From Anaerolineae bacterium (GTDB lineage: Bacteria; Chloroflexota; Anaerolineae; J036; Brachytrichaceae): DNA of 36,295 nucleotides. The stretch lies in assembly GCA_018500105.2 (NCBI GenBank), contig JAHBAL020000544.1, forward strand, positions 1 to 36,295. The letters run 5' to 3'. The position numbers and the translations under genes are program-made. The stretch's first letter is position 1. Every line of letters starts with the position of its first letter. This document shows, in pieces, positions 1-9,604 of the stretch. The notes below the pieces were generated by a model, which did not search any database, was not told where the DNA came from, and was given only the letters and a program-made list of their open reading frames with translations.

Positions 1-202
1 GCCTCATTTTAATCACCTCATGTTCTAATTTTTATGGATTCCTTACACGATCTTTAAACTAAATCAGTCTAAAGGTTTATAATGACGATATTTAACGGCT
101 TATCCCCGTTTTTTATTATCCAAAACTTAACGCGAACGTTAACTATTCATTGTTGCACACGCCGTTTATATATTAAATTTCGTCAGAAGAGAAGGAAAAT
201 CC

Positions 203-1363
203 ATGTCATCCAATACACCTCAACCTGCGGCTGCACCAGCCAAACCACCTTTTGTCAAGGGCTTAGCTGGCGTCGTAGCAGCACAAACCGCCGTCAGCCA
301 TGTTGATGGGCCAAATAGCACCCTCATTTATCGCGGCATCAACATTAATGACCTAGTGACAAATGCTAGCTACGAAGAAGTGGCGTATTTGGTATTGTTT
401 GGCGCATTGCCAAACGCCAGCCAATTGGCCGCATTCGATGCGCAACTGAAGGCGAACCGCGATTTGCCGCAGCCCATCATGGCATGGCTTTACACCTTGC
501 CCAAAGAGACTGTGCCGATGGAAGTGCTGCGCACTGCCGTCTCGATGATGTCGCACTACGAAAACGATGTGCAAAGCATCAGCATTGACTCGACCACCGC
601 CAAAGCCATTCGTTTGACCGCGCAATTGCCGACGCTATGCGCGGCTTATCAACGCATCCGCGAAGGCAAAATGCCGATTGCGCCTAATTCGGCGCTGTCG
701 CACTCAGCCAACATGCTGTTCATGCTCAACGGGCAAGTGCCAGACAAAGCGCTTGAGGACGCCATGAGCGCCTATTTTGTGCTGTTGGCCGACCACAGCC
801 TAAACGCCAGCACCTTTACCGCCCGCGTCATCGCCAGCACCCAAGCCGATTTGCATTCGTCCATTTCGGGCGCACTCGCGGCCCTCAAAGGCCCATTGCA
901 CGGCGGCGCAAACGAGGCCACCATGAACACCTTGCTCGAAATTGGCGAGCCAGAGAATGTGGATACGTGGGTTGACAACGCTTTCGCCACCAAGCGCCTG
1001 ATCATGGGCTTCGGGCATCGCATTTACAAGAATGGCGACCCACGCGCCCGCGTGCTCACCCGCTTGGCCGACGAAATTGGCCGCAAGGTTGGCCTCGACA
1101 AGTATGCCAGAATGTCGCACATGGTTGAGAAAGCCGTGCAACGCCACCGCGAACTCTATCCAAACGTAGATTTTTATAGCGCATCGTTGCTCTATTGCTT
1201 GGGCATCCCCATTGACCTGTTCACGCCCATGTTCGCTTGCTCGCGCATTATTGGCTGGAGCGCCCACGTGATCGAGCAATACAAGGACAGCGTCCTCATC
1301 CGCCCCGCCGCCGAATACGTGGGCCGCTTGGGCGATGCCTTTGTGGCGATTGAAAACAGATAG
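203..1363 (+). CDS. gltA: Citrate synthase / 2-methylcitrate synthase family
   Basis: 386 aa ORF with citrate synthase motifs (LHGGANEATMNTL, MGFGHRIYKNGDPRARVL, DFYSASLLYCLGIP); AAGGAAAA-like sequence upstream of ATG. Confidence 0.93.
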   Translation: MSSNTPQPAAAPAKPPFVKGLAGVVAAQTAVSHVDGPNSTLIYRGININDLVTNASYEEVAYLVLFGALPNASQLAAFDAQLKANRDLPQPIMAWLYTLPKETVPMEVLRTAVSMMSHYENDVQSISIDSTTAKAIRLTAQLPTLCAAYQRIREGKMPIAPNSALSHSANMLFMLNGQVPDKALEDAMSAYFVLLADHSLNASTFTARVIASTQADLHSSISGALAALKGPLHGGANEATMNTLLEIGEPENVDTWVDNAFATKRLIMGFGHRIYKNGDPRARVLTRLADEIGRKVGLDKYARMSHMVEKAVQRHRELYPNVDFYSASLLYCLGIPIDLFTPMFACSRIIGWSAHVIEQYKDSVLIRPAAEYVGRLGDAFVAIENR

Positions 1364-1451
1364 AAAAATGTAGAATTGAAAATTGAAAATGTAAAATTGA
1401 GAGGCTCAATCCCAACAATTTTACATTTTCAATTCTACATTTTCAATTTTT
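1364..1451. repeat. Heptad-repeat inverted array A (between gltA and eda)
   Basis: Right arm is five heptads CAATTTT/ACATTTT/CAATTCT/ACATTTT/CAATTTT (1416-1450). Perfect 19-bp inverted core 1381-1399 / 1416-1434 with 16-nt loop. Fills the gap from the gltA stop to the eda ATG. Confidence 0.85.
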
Positions 1452-2093
1452 ATGTGGACGATTGAAACCCGCCTGCGGCATATGTTTGCCAACCCGATTT
1501 CGGGGGTGATGCGGCTAAACAGCGCCGAAAATACGCTCAACGCTGGGCGTTGTTTGATCGCGGCTGGATTCAAAGCCGTCGAAGTGACCTTGACCACGCC
1601 CGACGCCTTAAATGTGGTCAAGACGCTGGTCAAAGAAGCCCCCGCCGATGTGCTGGTGGGGGTGGGCACGGCGATGAGCGCCGCCGATGCCCGCGCCGCC
1701 ATTGATGCCGGTGGGCAATTTGTCGTCTCGGCCATTTGCGAGACCGACATCGTGCGGCCTTGCCGCGATGCCGGTATTGTGTGTATACCAGCAGGCATGA
1801 CCCCCACCGAGATTGTTCACGCATGGCGCATGGGGGCGCATGTGGTCAAAATTTTCCCCGCCGCCATCATCGGTGGCCCCAATTTTGTGCGAGCCGTGCG
1901 CGGCCCCTTGCCCGAAATTCCGCTCTGGGTGAGCGGCATGATTCCGGCTAAAGATGCGCAAGAATATTTGCGAGCGGGCGCAAATCTGGTCGGTCTGACC
2001 AACGAACTCTTCCCCGCCAACCTCATCCAAGCCCAAGACTGGTCGGCGCTGACTGAGCATATGCGCAACGTATTGCGTATCGCTACGATGTAA
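1452..2093 (+). CDS. eda: 2-dehydro-3-deoxy-phosphogluconate / 4-hydroxy-2-oxoglutarate aldolase (KDPG aldolase family)
   Basis: 213 aa; GxGT (VGVGTAMSAADARAAIDAGGQFVVS), IPAGMTPTEI, VKIFPAAIIGGPNFVRAVRGPLPEIPLWVSG. Confidence 0.92.
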   Translation: MWTIETRLRHMFANPISGVMRLNSAENTLNAGRCLIAAGFKAVEVTLTTPDALNVVKTLVKEAPADVLVGVGTAMSAADARAAIDAGGQFVVSAICETDIVRPCRDAGIVCIPAGMTPTEIVHAWRMGAHVVKIFPAAIIGGPNFVRAVRGPLPEIPLWVSGMIPAKDAQEYLRAGANLVGLTNELFPANLIQAQDWSALTEHMRNVLRIATM

Positions 2094-2196
2094 AATGAGT
2101 GAATGGGTAAGTGAGTGAATGAATGGGCCACAAGTGACCCATCCGCCCGAAGCACAAAATCACGCATTCACTCATTCCCAAAATCACTCATTTTCC
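2094..2196. repeat. Octad-repeat inverted array B (between eda and dnaG)
   Basis: Left AATGAGTG AATGGGTA AGTGAGTG AATGAATG (2094-2125); right CATTCACT CATTCCCA AAATCACT CATTTTCC (2165-2196), imperfect reverse complements. Confidence 0.75.
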
Positions 2197-2202
2197 ATCG
2201 CC

Positions 2203-4188
2203 ATGTCAGCAATAGATGAAATTAAAGCCAAAATAGACTTGGTGGAGTTGGTCGGCGCGTCGGTCAAGCTCACCAAGGCGGGGCGCTTGTATAAGGGCTT
2301 GTCGCCCTTTAAACAAGAGCGCACGCCGTCGTTTTTCGTTGACCCTGAGCGGCAATATTTTAAGTGCTACGCCAGCGGCGAATCGGGCGATATTTTTGGC
2401 TGGGTGATGAAGCGCGAGGGGCTGAATTTCCGCGAAGCCATGCGCGAATTGGCGCAAAAAGCCGGCATTCAACTCGAGGAACGCACCCCGCAGCAACAGC
2501 ATCACGACGAGCAAGCCGACCGCTTGCGCAAGGCCGCTGATGAGGCCGCGCACTATTTTCATCGCCTATTTTTAACCGCGCCACAGGCCGCCGAATGCCG
2601 CGCCTATGTCAAAGAAAAACGCGGCCTAACCGACGAGACCATCGCCACTTGGATGATCGGGTTCAGCCTGAATGACTATCAAGCGCTGTCTAACTATTTG
2701 ACCCAACGCGGGTATACGCCGCAAGAATTGGTGGCGGCGGGGTTGATGATCGAAAACGACGAAGGGCGACGCTACGACCGTTTTCGCGGGCGGCTCATGA
2801 TCCCCATCCGCGACGAACGAGGCCGGGCGGTCGGGTTTGGTTCGCGCTCGCTCGATGGCTCGGAGCCGAAATACATGAACTCGCCCGCCACGCTCATTTT
2901 CGAGAAAAGCCGCACCCTGTTCGGCCTCGACCGAGCGCGGGCCGCCATTCGCAACGGCGTGAATGGGCTGACTGGCTCGGTGCTGGTCGAAGGCTACATG
3001 GATGTGATCGGGGTGGCGCAGGCGGGCTTTGCCAATGTCGTGTCGAGCATGGGCACGTCGCTCACCGAAGACCAATTTCGCGCCCTGAAAAAGCTGCATC
3101 CGCGTATCGTCTTGGCGCTCGACCCCGACGCGGCGGGCAATCGGGCCATTTTGCGCGGAGTGGATGTAGCACGTGAGGCGCTGGAGCGCGACGACGTTGC
3201 CACATTTGATGCACGTGGGGTGCTGCGCCACGAAAGCAAACTGAATGCCGATATTCGGGTGGCAGTGATGCCCGACGGCAAAGACCCCGACGAATTGGTG
3301 CTGGATGCGCCCGACGAGTGGCGGCGCATCATTCAAAACGCCCGACCGGTGGTTGAGCATGTCATTGACACGCTGCTTGCCAATTACAACCTCGACGACC
3401 CACGCGGCAAATCCGAAGCCGTGCAAGCCGTTGCCCCCATCGTCAAAGACCTGACTGATCCGGTGCAGCGCGATTTTTATATTCAAAAATTGTCGCGGGC
3501 GCTCAAACTAACCGAGCGGGCCGTGACGCAGGCCCTTGGCGTGGTTGCGGCACAGCCCGCCGCCACATCCCCCCAAAGAAGTAGCCCGAAAAGTGCCGAA
3601 TCGCCGCAAAAACCCAGCACGCTTGCAACAAGCGCGGGGGAGTTGGGGTTAAATGCCAGAGCTGGCGAGTCGCGGGTAAAAACCAATTTGGAGTTGCATT
3701 TGTTGGCATTGCTGGCAAACAAACCCGAATTGTTGATTGACGCGAATGTGACATTAACGCGAGCAAAATTGTCGGTATTGGGGCCGGAAGATTTTGTTAA
3801 TCCGGCGGTGCGCTTGGGGTTTACTCAACTCAGCCGCGAGGCGATGGGGGGGCTGCCGCAAGTGATCAATACGCTTTCGGGCGACCATGAGGCAGTTGAC
3901 GATGATTGGCTAAGTTTGATTGCTGACCAAAAGATTACACATGAAGATGATTTGCAATTGCGTGAAGAAGCGGTGCGCACCGCGTTGCGGCTGCGCGAAA
4001 GCAATCTCGAACGCGAATTAACTTCGATGCGTTTTCTCATTGACCAAGCAACAGATTCGGCGAAGGAAAACGGCAATTCTGCCGACTTACAAGTGCTAAA
4101 TCGTCAAGCACAAGAATTGGCTAGCAACCGGTTTCGCGCTCAAAAAGCGCTGCGCTTGCGCAATGCGTTGGTGTTAGATCAAAGTTGA
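2203..4188 (+). CDS. dnaG: DNA primase DnaG
   Basis: CHC2-like N-terminus (MSAIDEIKAKIDLVELVGASVKLTKAGRLYKGLSPFKQERTPSFFVDPERQYFKCY), TOPRIM (SVLVEGYMDVIGVAQAGFANVVSSMGTSLTEDQ; ALDPDAAGNRA). Start placed at internal ATG 2203; the upstream extension is repeat-encoded. Confidence 0.93.
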   Translation: MSAIDEIKAKIDLVELVGASVKLTKAGRLYKGLSPFKQERTPSFFVDPERQYFKCYASGESGDIFGWVMKREGLNFREAMRELAQKAGIQLEERTPQQQHHDEQADRLRKAADEAAHYFHRLFLTAPQAAECRAYVKEKRGLTDETIATWMIGFSLNDYQALSNYLTQRGYTPQELVAAGLMIENDEGRRYDRFRGRLMIPIRDERGRAVGFGSRSLDGSEPKYMNSPATLIFEKSRTLFGLDRARAAIRNGVNGLTGSVLVEGYMDVIGVAQAGFANVVSSMGTSLTEDQFRALKKLHPRIVLALDPDAAGNRAILRGVDVAREALERDDVATFDARGVLRHESKLNADIRVAVMPDGKDPDELVLDAPDEWRRIIQNARPVVEHVIDTLLANYNLDDPRGKSEAVQAVAPIVKDLTDPVQRDFYIQKLSRALKLTERAVTQALGVVAAQPAATSPQRSSPKSAESPQKPSTLATSAGELGLNARAGESRVKTNLELHLLALLANKPELLIDANVTLTRAKLSVLGPEDFVNPAVRLGFTQLSREAMGGLPQVINTLSGDHEAVDDDWLSLIADQKITHEDDLQLREEAVRTALRLRESNLERELTSMRFLIDQATDSAKENGNSADLQVLNRQAQELASNRFRAQKALRLRNALVLDQS

Positions 4189-4521
4189 GAGTTGAGAGTT
4201 GAGAGTTAAGAGTTAGGCTATTGCGTTGAAATAAATGACAGAATGGGTTAGCCTGAACGGCGATCAATCGCCGTTCTCCATAATAACGCCGGTTACACCG
4301 GCTGCGTTTGCAGCCCACGTAGTGGGCGTTGTTACGTAGCGCGGGGATTTATCCCCGTGCGGGTGCGGCACATGGGATTTTGCTGCTCGCTAAGGTTTTC
4401 AATCAATTATTTATTTTCGCTAAGTGGCCTTAAGGGTTGAGCATCCCCTCAAGATAGGAGAAGCCCTCAACTCCGAACTATCAACTCTTTACTATCAACT
4501 CTCAACTCTCAACCCTCAACT
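4183..4521. repeat. Heptad-armed composite intergenic element C (between dnaG and sigma factor)
   Basis: Left arm five heptads AGTTGAG x3, AGTTAAG, AGTTAGG (4183-4217); right arm eight heptads of CTCAACT type (4466-4521), reverse complement of the left. Five short hairpins lie at 4255-4357. Confidence 0.85.
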
Positions 4522-4569
4522 AGGTATTGTGGACGATATACGAGACATTTAAGGAAAGGGGCAATCATC

Positions 4570-6549
4570 ATGAGTAGAATTACTATGTCTCTCGATAACA
4601 AACCAAACATCAGGTCAATGAATGGGCAAAAAACGTCTGTTACAAACAACAGCACGACGGCGAATTTGGAGCGCTTTCAAGCATCTGATGCGATAATGAC
4701 CGATATTCCATTGACTAAGCGTAGCAACAAAAAACCTGAACGTAGTCGTTCACAACCATCGGCCCAAGTGAATACGGCATTTGAGCCGAATCTTGATGTG
4801 CCGGGCGCTGGCTCCGACATGGGCCTATTGCAACGCCTATCGCCGAGTCGTGGGCAAAATGGCGCACGCCCCGCCGAGGGCCGTAAAGGGAGCAAACCCC
4901 TTGCCGACAAGCTGGAATATGATGCGTCGCTGTCCATGGGTGAAATGGACGATATGGATAGCGAGATGGGGGGCAGCTACGAAAATGGATATGCTGGCGA
5001 TGCGGGAGATGGATTAAACGATCAAGACACGTTTGAGTTAAAAGTCGCTGACGATTTTGAAGCAGCCGTGCCTGAAGACGAGCTGGCGGCGGCCTACGCA
5101 CTGCATGATGATGACGACAACTTAGACGACGATTTGACCGACTTGGACGAGCGACGGCTAAACGCCAAGCTCGAAGAATTGCCCATTAGCGAATCGGAAA
5201 GCGACCCAATCCGCATGTATTTGCGCGAAATCAGTGCATCGCCGTTGCTGGTCGCCGATCAGGAAATTCGCATGTGCGCCACCTTTGCCGCCGATTTACG
5301 CGCCAAAGAGTTGAGCGAAGTTGCCCGCGCCACCAAACAAAGCTTGTGGCAAGTAACGTATCAATCATTAACAACGCATTGGGAGACGGTGCAGTCGTTG
5401 TGCCCAACGTTTGACGTGGATGCGCCCGCCTTGCACACAATTTTGCACGACGCCCGCGAAACGCCCAACAACTATACCGTTGCGTCGCAATCGGCCATGC
5501 AAGTCTTTTTGCGCAGTTTGGGTTGGGGGGCCGATCTCAAAATTGAGCAGATCAGCAAGCCGTTGTTCGATCTGGTTTTGGCGGCTATTATTTTGCCAGC
5601 CAGTTTTGTCAAATCGCTCGAAGAATTTGTCGAGTCGTCGTATGGTCAATTGCCCGAATGGGAGGAGGCCAGCGAGTGGTTGCCAGACCTCGACGAGAGC
5701 GAGGATCATTTGCGCATGCTCAAGGTGCAGGGGGATGAGGCGCGGCGCGGGCTGATTCGCTCGAACTTGCGGCTGGTGGTCAGCATCGCCAAACGCTATG
5801 TTGGGCGTGGCATCACCTTTCTCGATCTCATTCAAGAGGGCAATTTGGGTTTGTTGCGAGCCACCGAGAAATTTTCGGCATGGCGCGGTTTCAAATTCAG
5901 CACCTATGCCACATGGTGGATCAAGCAATCGGTCACCCGTGCCATTGCCGACCAAGCCCGCACCATTCGCATTCCGGTGCATTTAATCGAGACGATCAAC
6001 AAACTGTCGCAAACACAGCGCCGCATGACCCAAGTGCTGGGCCAAGAGCCAACTTCGGAAGATTTGGCGATGGAATTGGGCATGTTTGATGAAAAAGAAC
6101 TGACCCAAATTATGGAGGCGCACAGCAAAAGCAAACCGATTGCGCCCGAACTGGCTCGCAAACTCGACGCCGCCATCCGCAAGGTGCAATCTATCATGCG
6201 CGTGTCGGCAGAGCCAATTTCGCTGGATGCGCCGGTGGGCAGCGAGCAAAATAGCCTGTTGGGTGATTTCATCGAAGACCAAAACGAAATGTCGCCTTCA
6301 GATTCGGCCACGCTAGAGATGCTGAAGCAGCAAGTGCGCAACGTGTTGGGCCAATTGACCGACCGCGAACGCGAGGTATTAGAAATGCGCTTCGGCTTTG
6401 GCGATGGTCGCCCGCGCACGCTCGAAGAGATCGGCCAAACCAACGGCATTACCCGCGAACGGGTGCGGCAGATCGAGGCCAAGGCATTGCGCAAATTGCG
6501 CCATCCCCTGCACAGCCGCCGCCTGCGCGATTATTTGGCCGACACCTAA
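4570..6549 (+). CDS. rpoD: RNA polymerase primary sigma factor (sigma-70, RpoD/SigA-like)
   Basis: Regions 1.2 ([11 protein letters not shown]), 2 ([33 protein letters not shown]...[29 protein letters not shown]), 4 ([15 protein letters not shown]...[30 protein letters not shown]); AAGGAAAGG upstream. Confidence 0.95.
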   Translation: MSRITMSLDNKPNIRSMNGQKTSVTNNSTTANLERFQASDAIMTDIPLTKRSNKKPERSRSQPSAQVNTAFEPNLDVPGAGSDMGLLQRLSPSRGQNGARPAEGRKGSKPLADKLEYDASLSMGEMDDMDSEMGGSYENGYAGDAGDGLNDQDTFELKVADDFEAAVPEDELAAAYALHDDDDNLDDDLTDLDERRLNAKLEELPISESESDPIRMYLREISASPLLVADQEIRMCATFAADLRAKELSEVARATKQSLWQVTYQSLTTHWETVQSLCPTFDVDAPALHTILHDARETPNNYTVASQSAMQVFLRSLGWGADLKIEQISKPLFDLVLAAIILPASFVKSLEEFVESSYGQLPEWEEASEWLPDLDESEDHLRMLKVQGDEARRGLIRSNLRLVVSIAKRYVGRGITFLDLIQEGNLGLLRATEKFSAWRGFKFSTYATWWIKQSVTRAIADQARTIRIPVHLIETINKLSQTQRRMTQVLGQEPTSEDLAMELGMFDEKELTQIMEAHSKSKPIAPELARKLDAAIRKVQSIMRVSAEPISLDAPVGSEQNSLLGDFIEDQNEMSPSDSATLEMLKQQVRNVLGQLTDREREVLEMRFGFGDGRPRTLEEIGQTNGITRERVRQIEAKALRKLRHPLHSRRLRDYLADT

Positions 6550-6552
6550 TTT

Positions 6553-6682
6553 GAATTTTAGATTTTGGATTTTGGCTAAAACATCAGAGGTCTGAGCGCA
6601 AGTTGTGGCTACCGCAACGGGCTGAACTCAGACCTCCGATGTTTACGTTGCGCCCTTACCACCAAAATCTAAAATCTAAAAT
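6553..6682. repeat. Heptad-armed nested palindrome D (between convergent sigma and Nudix genes)
   Basis: Left GAATTTT AGATTTT GGATTTT GG from 6553; right CCAAAAT CTAAAAT CTAAAAT (6662-6682). Nested arm AAACATCAGAGGTCTGAG (6579-6596) against CTCAGACCTCCGATGTTT (6627-6644), 17/18 complementary. Confidence 0.85.
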
Positions 6683-6686
6683 TTCC

Positions 6687-7346
6687 TCAGGGGAACAATC
6701 GTCTTGTTTTAACCTCAGAAACCGCATCTTCGCGGAAGCAATAGAGCATGGCTGGGCGACCTTCGCCGCCAGTGCGACGGCCCGTTTCTTCGATCACCCC
6801 TGCCTGCAAAATACGCCGTCGGAAATTGCGTTTGTCGAGGCTAATCCCCAAAATGGTTTCGTAGGCATGTTGCAATTTGGTCAGCGTGAATTCAGGCGGC
6901 AGCAACTGAAAGCCGACGGCGGTGTATTCCAATTTGTAACGCAGACGCTTAAGCGCATAATCCAAAATGTAGTGATGGTCGAACGCCATCGTCGGCAGGT
7001 TATACATTGACTTCCATGCCGCGTCGCGGGTTTCGCTGGTGTCAAGCACCAGCGGCGCTGGCACAAGCGCAAAATAGGTGATGGTAACCACGCGCCCACG
7101 CGGGTCACGATTAATTTCGCCAAAGGTATAAAGCTGCTCAATATGCACATCGCGCACGCTGGTTTCGTCATACAACACCCGTGCCGCAGCATCTTCGAGC
7201 GATTCTTGGGGTTTGACATAGCCGCCCGGCATGGCCCACAACCCTTCAAATGGCGGGTGTTGGCGGCGCACCAGCAGCACTTGCAAATCATCATCACGCA
7301 AGGCAAAAATGACCACGTCTACCGTCACAGAAACTTCAGAATTCAT
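6687..7346 (-). CDS. Nudix domain + C-terminal winged-helix protein (NrtR-like regulator / Nudix hydrolase)
   Basis: SVTVDVVIFALRDDDLQVLLVRRQHPPFEGLWAMPGGYVKPQESLEDAAARVLYDETS...LYTFGEINRDPRGRVVTITYFAL plus C-terminal HTH-like FTLTKLQHAYETILGISLDKRNFRRRILQAGVIEETGRR. Start trimmed to ATG at 7346. Confidence 0.85.
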   Translation of the reverse strand: MNSEVSVTVDVVIFALRDDDLQVLLVRRQHPPFEGLWAMPGGYVKPQESLEDAAARVLYDETSVRDVHIEQLYTFGEINRDPRGRVVTITYFALVPAPLVLDTSETRDAAWKSMYNLPTMAFDHHYILDYALKRLRYKLEYTAVGFQLLPPEFTLTKLQHAYETILGISLDKRNFRRRILQAGVIEETGRRTGGEGRPAMLYCFREDAVSEVKTRRLFP

Positions 7347-7368
7347 ATTGTTTAACGTTAAAGCATAT
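7345..7368. promoter_or_regulatory. Candidate operator palindrome in the Nudix/peptidase divergent intergenic region
   Basis: ATATtgTTTAACGTTAAAgcATAT; perfect 12-bp palindrome TTTAACGTTAAA at 7351-7362, 10/12 half-site symmetry overall. Confidence 0.45.
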
Positions 7369-7394
7369 ATCTTAACCGATAGAAAATCAAGTCG

Positions 7395-7400
7395 TATAAT
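7395..7400 (+). promoter_or_regulatory. Candidate -10 box (TATAAT) for the peptidase gene
   Basis: Exact TATAAT 8 nt upstream of the GTG at 7409, compatible with a leaderless transcript. Confidence 0.45.
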
Positions 7401-7408
7401 GCCAAACG

Positions 7409-8896
7409 GTGAGCTATTTTGCCCAACATCGTCGCTGGCTTTTCCTAAGCCTGAGTATGCTACTACTCGCGCTATTTCCGGCTTGTGGCACAGTCTCACC
7501 AGTGGCAACCTCTTTGCCCACCCCGCGAAACACATCAACGCCAATTCTGTTGCAGCGCCCTATTTATCGTCTAAATGTAACGCTCGATTATGAGCAAGGA
7601 TTAATTTCGGCGCAAGAGCGGGTGGAATTTGTCAACCCGGCCAATGTTGACCTACGCGAAATTAAATTCAATGTGCCGCCAGCGCGTCATGCTGGTGCAA
7701 TTAGCATTACCGACGCCCGAATTGCGGGGCAACCCAACGCGCTTTTGTTTAGCCAAGACAAAACCGTGCTGACGGTGCAATTGGCCGAGCCACTCCCGGT
7801 AGGCAAATCGTTAAACTTAGCATTTAATTTTACGCTGCGCTTGGCACGCCAAGAAGCCTCTTGGGGTATTGGCGGCGACGACACGGCACGCGGGCCAAAT
7901 AGCTTGATCGCAGGGCATTGGTATCTCATGCTCGCACCTTATCGCAATGGCGCATGGGACACGCCCGATTATTTCCCCGTCGGCGACTCATATACCGAAT
8001 CATTGGCCGATTATGAGGTGCTAATCATCGCCCCCAACAATGTCACTATCGCCGCGCCGGGATTTGTTAAAAAAGAAGATCGTCTGTGGCGCTACGAATT
8101 GAGCCGCGCTCGTGTATTTGCTTTTGCCGCCAGCAAAATCTACAAAGTGCGACAATCGCAGGCAGATGGCATTACCTATATTCATTATGGTTACCCAAAC
8201 CACGATGCGTTTGCCGACGATGTGCTGGTTACGGCTGAGCGAGCAGTCAAGCTGTTTAGCAAACTCTACGGCCCCTACCCCTACGACAAACTCATTTTGG
8301 TCGAGATTGACCGCGCCCAAGGCCAAGAATATAGCGGCATGGTGGCGCTGGGATCAGGTTTGTATGGCGGCTATTCGGGCAGCGGCGCACGGCACGACCT
8401 CATCTCATCCACCGCACACGAGGTGGCGCATCAGTGGTGGTATCACGTGGTGGGCAATGACCAAGTGCGCACGCCTTGGCTTGATGAGGCGTTTGCCCGC
8501 ATGGCCGAATATCGCTTTTACCAAACCTATTACCCGCAAGATGCCGATTGGTGGCTAAACTACTATATTAAAAGCCGCAACCCGCAAGGCCCGATAGATT
8601 TATCGCTGTCAGGCTATAAAGATGCGCTGGCCTATGTCAGTGCCATTTATCGGCGCGGCGTGGTCTTTTTGATCGAATTACGAAAATTGATGGGCGATGC
8701 GGCCTTCGATGCAGCCATTGGCGAATATTACGCCACCCAAACCTATAAATTGGCAAGCACCGACGCTTTTTTTGATGCAGTGGCAAGGCACACCGACCGC
8801 GACCTTAGCACATTGGTGCGCACCTATTTTGCCAATCCACCCAAATTGCCATGCAAGATCAGCGCAAATGCGCCAGACTGCCGAAAATTGAGTTAA
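7409..8896 (+). CDS. M1-family-like zinc aminopeptidase, predicted lipoprotein
   Basis: Signal peptide with lipobox-like LFPAC; HEVAHQWW...DEAFA (HExxH-18-E). GTG start at 7409 or ATG at 7457. Confidence 0.88.
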   Translation: MSYFAQHRRWLFLSLSMLLLALFPACGTVSPVATSLPTPRNTSTPILLQRPIYRLNVTLDYEQGLISAQERVEFVNPANVDLREIKFNVPPARHAGAISITDARIAGQPNALLFSQDKTVLTVQLAEPLPVGKSLNLAFNFTLRLARQEASWGIGGDDTARGPNSLIAGHWYLMLAPYRNGAWDTPDYFPVGDSYTESLADYEVLIIAPNNVTIAAPGFVKKEDRLWRYELSRARVFAFAASKIYKVRQSQADGITYIHYGYPNHDAFADDVLVTAERAVKLFSKLYGPYPYDKLILVEIDRAQGQEYSGMVALGSGLYGGYSGSGARHDLISSTAHEVAHQWWYHVVGNDQVRTPWLDEAFARMAEYRFYQTYYPQDADWWLNYYIKSRNPQGPIDLSLSGYKDALAYVSAIYRRGVVFLIELRKLMGDAAFDAAIGEYYATQTYKLASTDAFFDAVARHTDRDLSTLVRTYFANPPKLPCKISANAPDCRKLS

Positions 8897-8908
8897 GATT
8901 AAGACGTT

Positions 8909-9598
8909 ATGCGAGTGTTATTAGCCGAAGATGACCGACGAATCGCTAGTTTTATTGTAAAAGGCCTGAAAGAAGAGGGTTATGTGGTCGAGCATGTACT
9001 CGACGGTGAAACGGCCCTCAATTTTGCCTTGGCCGAGCCAGATTACCCCTTCGATATCATTATTCTGGATGTGATGTTGCCCAAACGCGACGGCATGTCG
9101 GCGTGCCGCGAACTGCGCACCCGTGGCTTGCGCGGGCCGGTGCTCATGCTCACCGCAATGGGGAATCTCGATGACCGAGTGCGTGGCCTCGACAGCGGTG
9201 CAGACGATTATTTGGTCAAACCCTTTGCCTTCCCCGAATTATTGGCCCGATTACGAGCATTGTCGCGGCGTGTGCCCACCGCTGTGCCAACCTCATTGTT
9301 GCAGGTCGCCGACCTCACGCTCAATACCCAGTTGCGCACTGCCAACCGTGCAGGCCGCAATATCGAATTGAGCACCCGCGAATATCAACTGCTAGAATAT
9401 CTTATGCGGCAAGCTGGCAAACCCGTCAGCCGCACCATCTTGCTACAAGCCGTTTGGGGCTATGATTATGATGGCGCGTCGAATGTGGTTGATGTGTATG
9501 TTGGTTATTTGCGCCGCAAAATAGACGCAAACCCACAAGCCACTCCCCTCGTGCACACCATTCGTAGCGTCGGTTACAAAATTTCAGAAATGGCCTAG
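8909..9598 (+). CDS. OmpR/PhoB-family response regulator
   Basis: Receiver (MRVLLAEDDRRIA, IILDVMLPKRDG, GADDYLVKPF) and C-terminal winged helix (LSTREYQLLEYLMRQAGKPVSRTILLQAVWGYDYDGASNVVDVYVGYLRRKID). Confidence 0.95.
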   Translation: MRVLLAEDDRRIASFIVKGLKEEGYVVEHVLDGETALNFALAEPDYPFDIIILDVMLPKRDGMSACRELRTRGLRGPVLMLTAMGNLDDRVRGLDSGADDYLVKPFAFPELLARLRALSRRVPTAVPTSLLQVADLTLNTQLRTANRAGRNIELSTREYQLLEYLMRQAGKPVSRTILLQAVWGYDYDGASNVVDVYVGYLRRKIDANPQATPLVHTIRSVGYKISEMA

Positions 9599-9604
9599 GA
9601 TTTC

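Noticed and set aside
2626-3486. 286-aa antisense ORF opposite dnaG
   Set aside because: Lies inside a well-supported primase gene; long antisense ORFs are expected from its codon bias.
5050-6300. Sigma-factor acidic N-terminus and extra segment before region 3 as a novel domain
   Set aside because: Large variable inserts are common in primary sigma factors and similar segments are familiar in related phyla; not convincingly new.
5368-6494. Overlapping antisense ORFs (204 and 196 aa) opposite the sigma factor
   Set aside because: Sense strand encodes highly conserved sigma-70 regions; antisense translations show no recognisable family.
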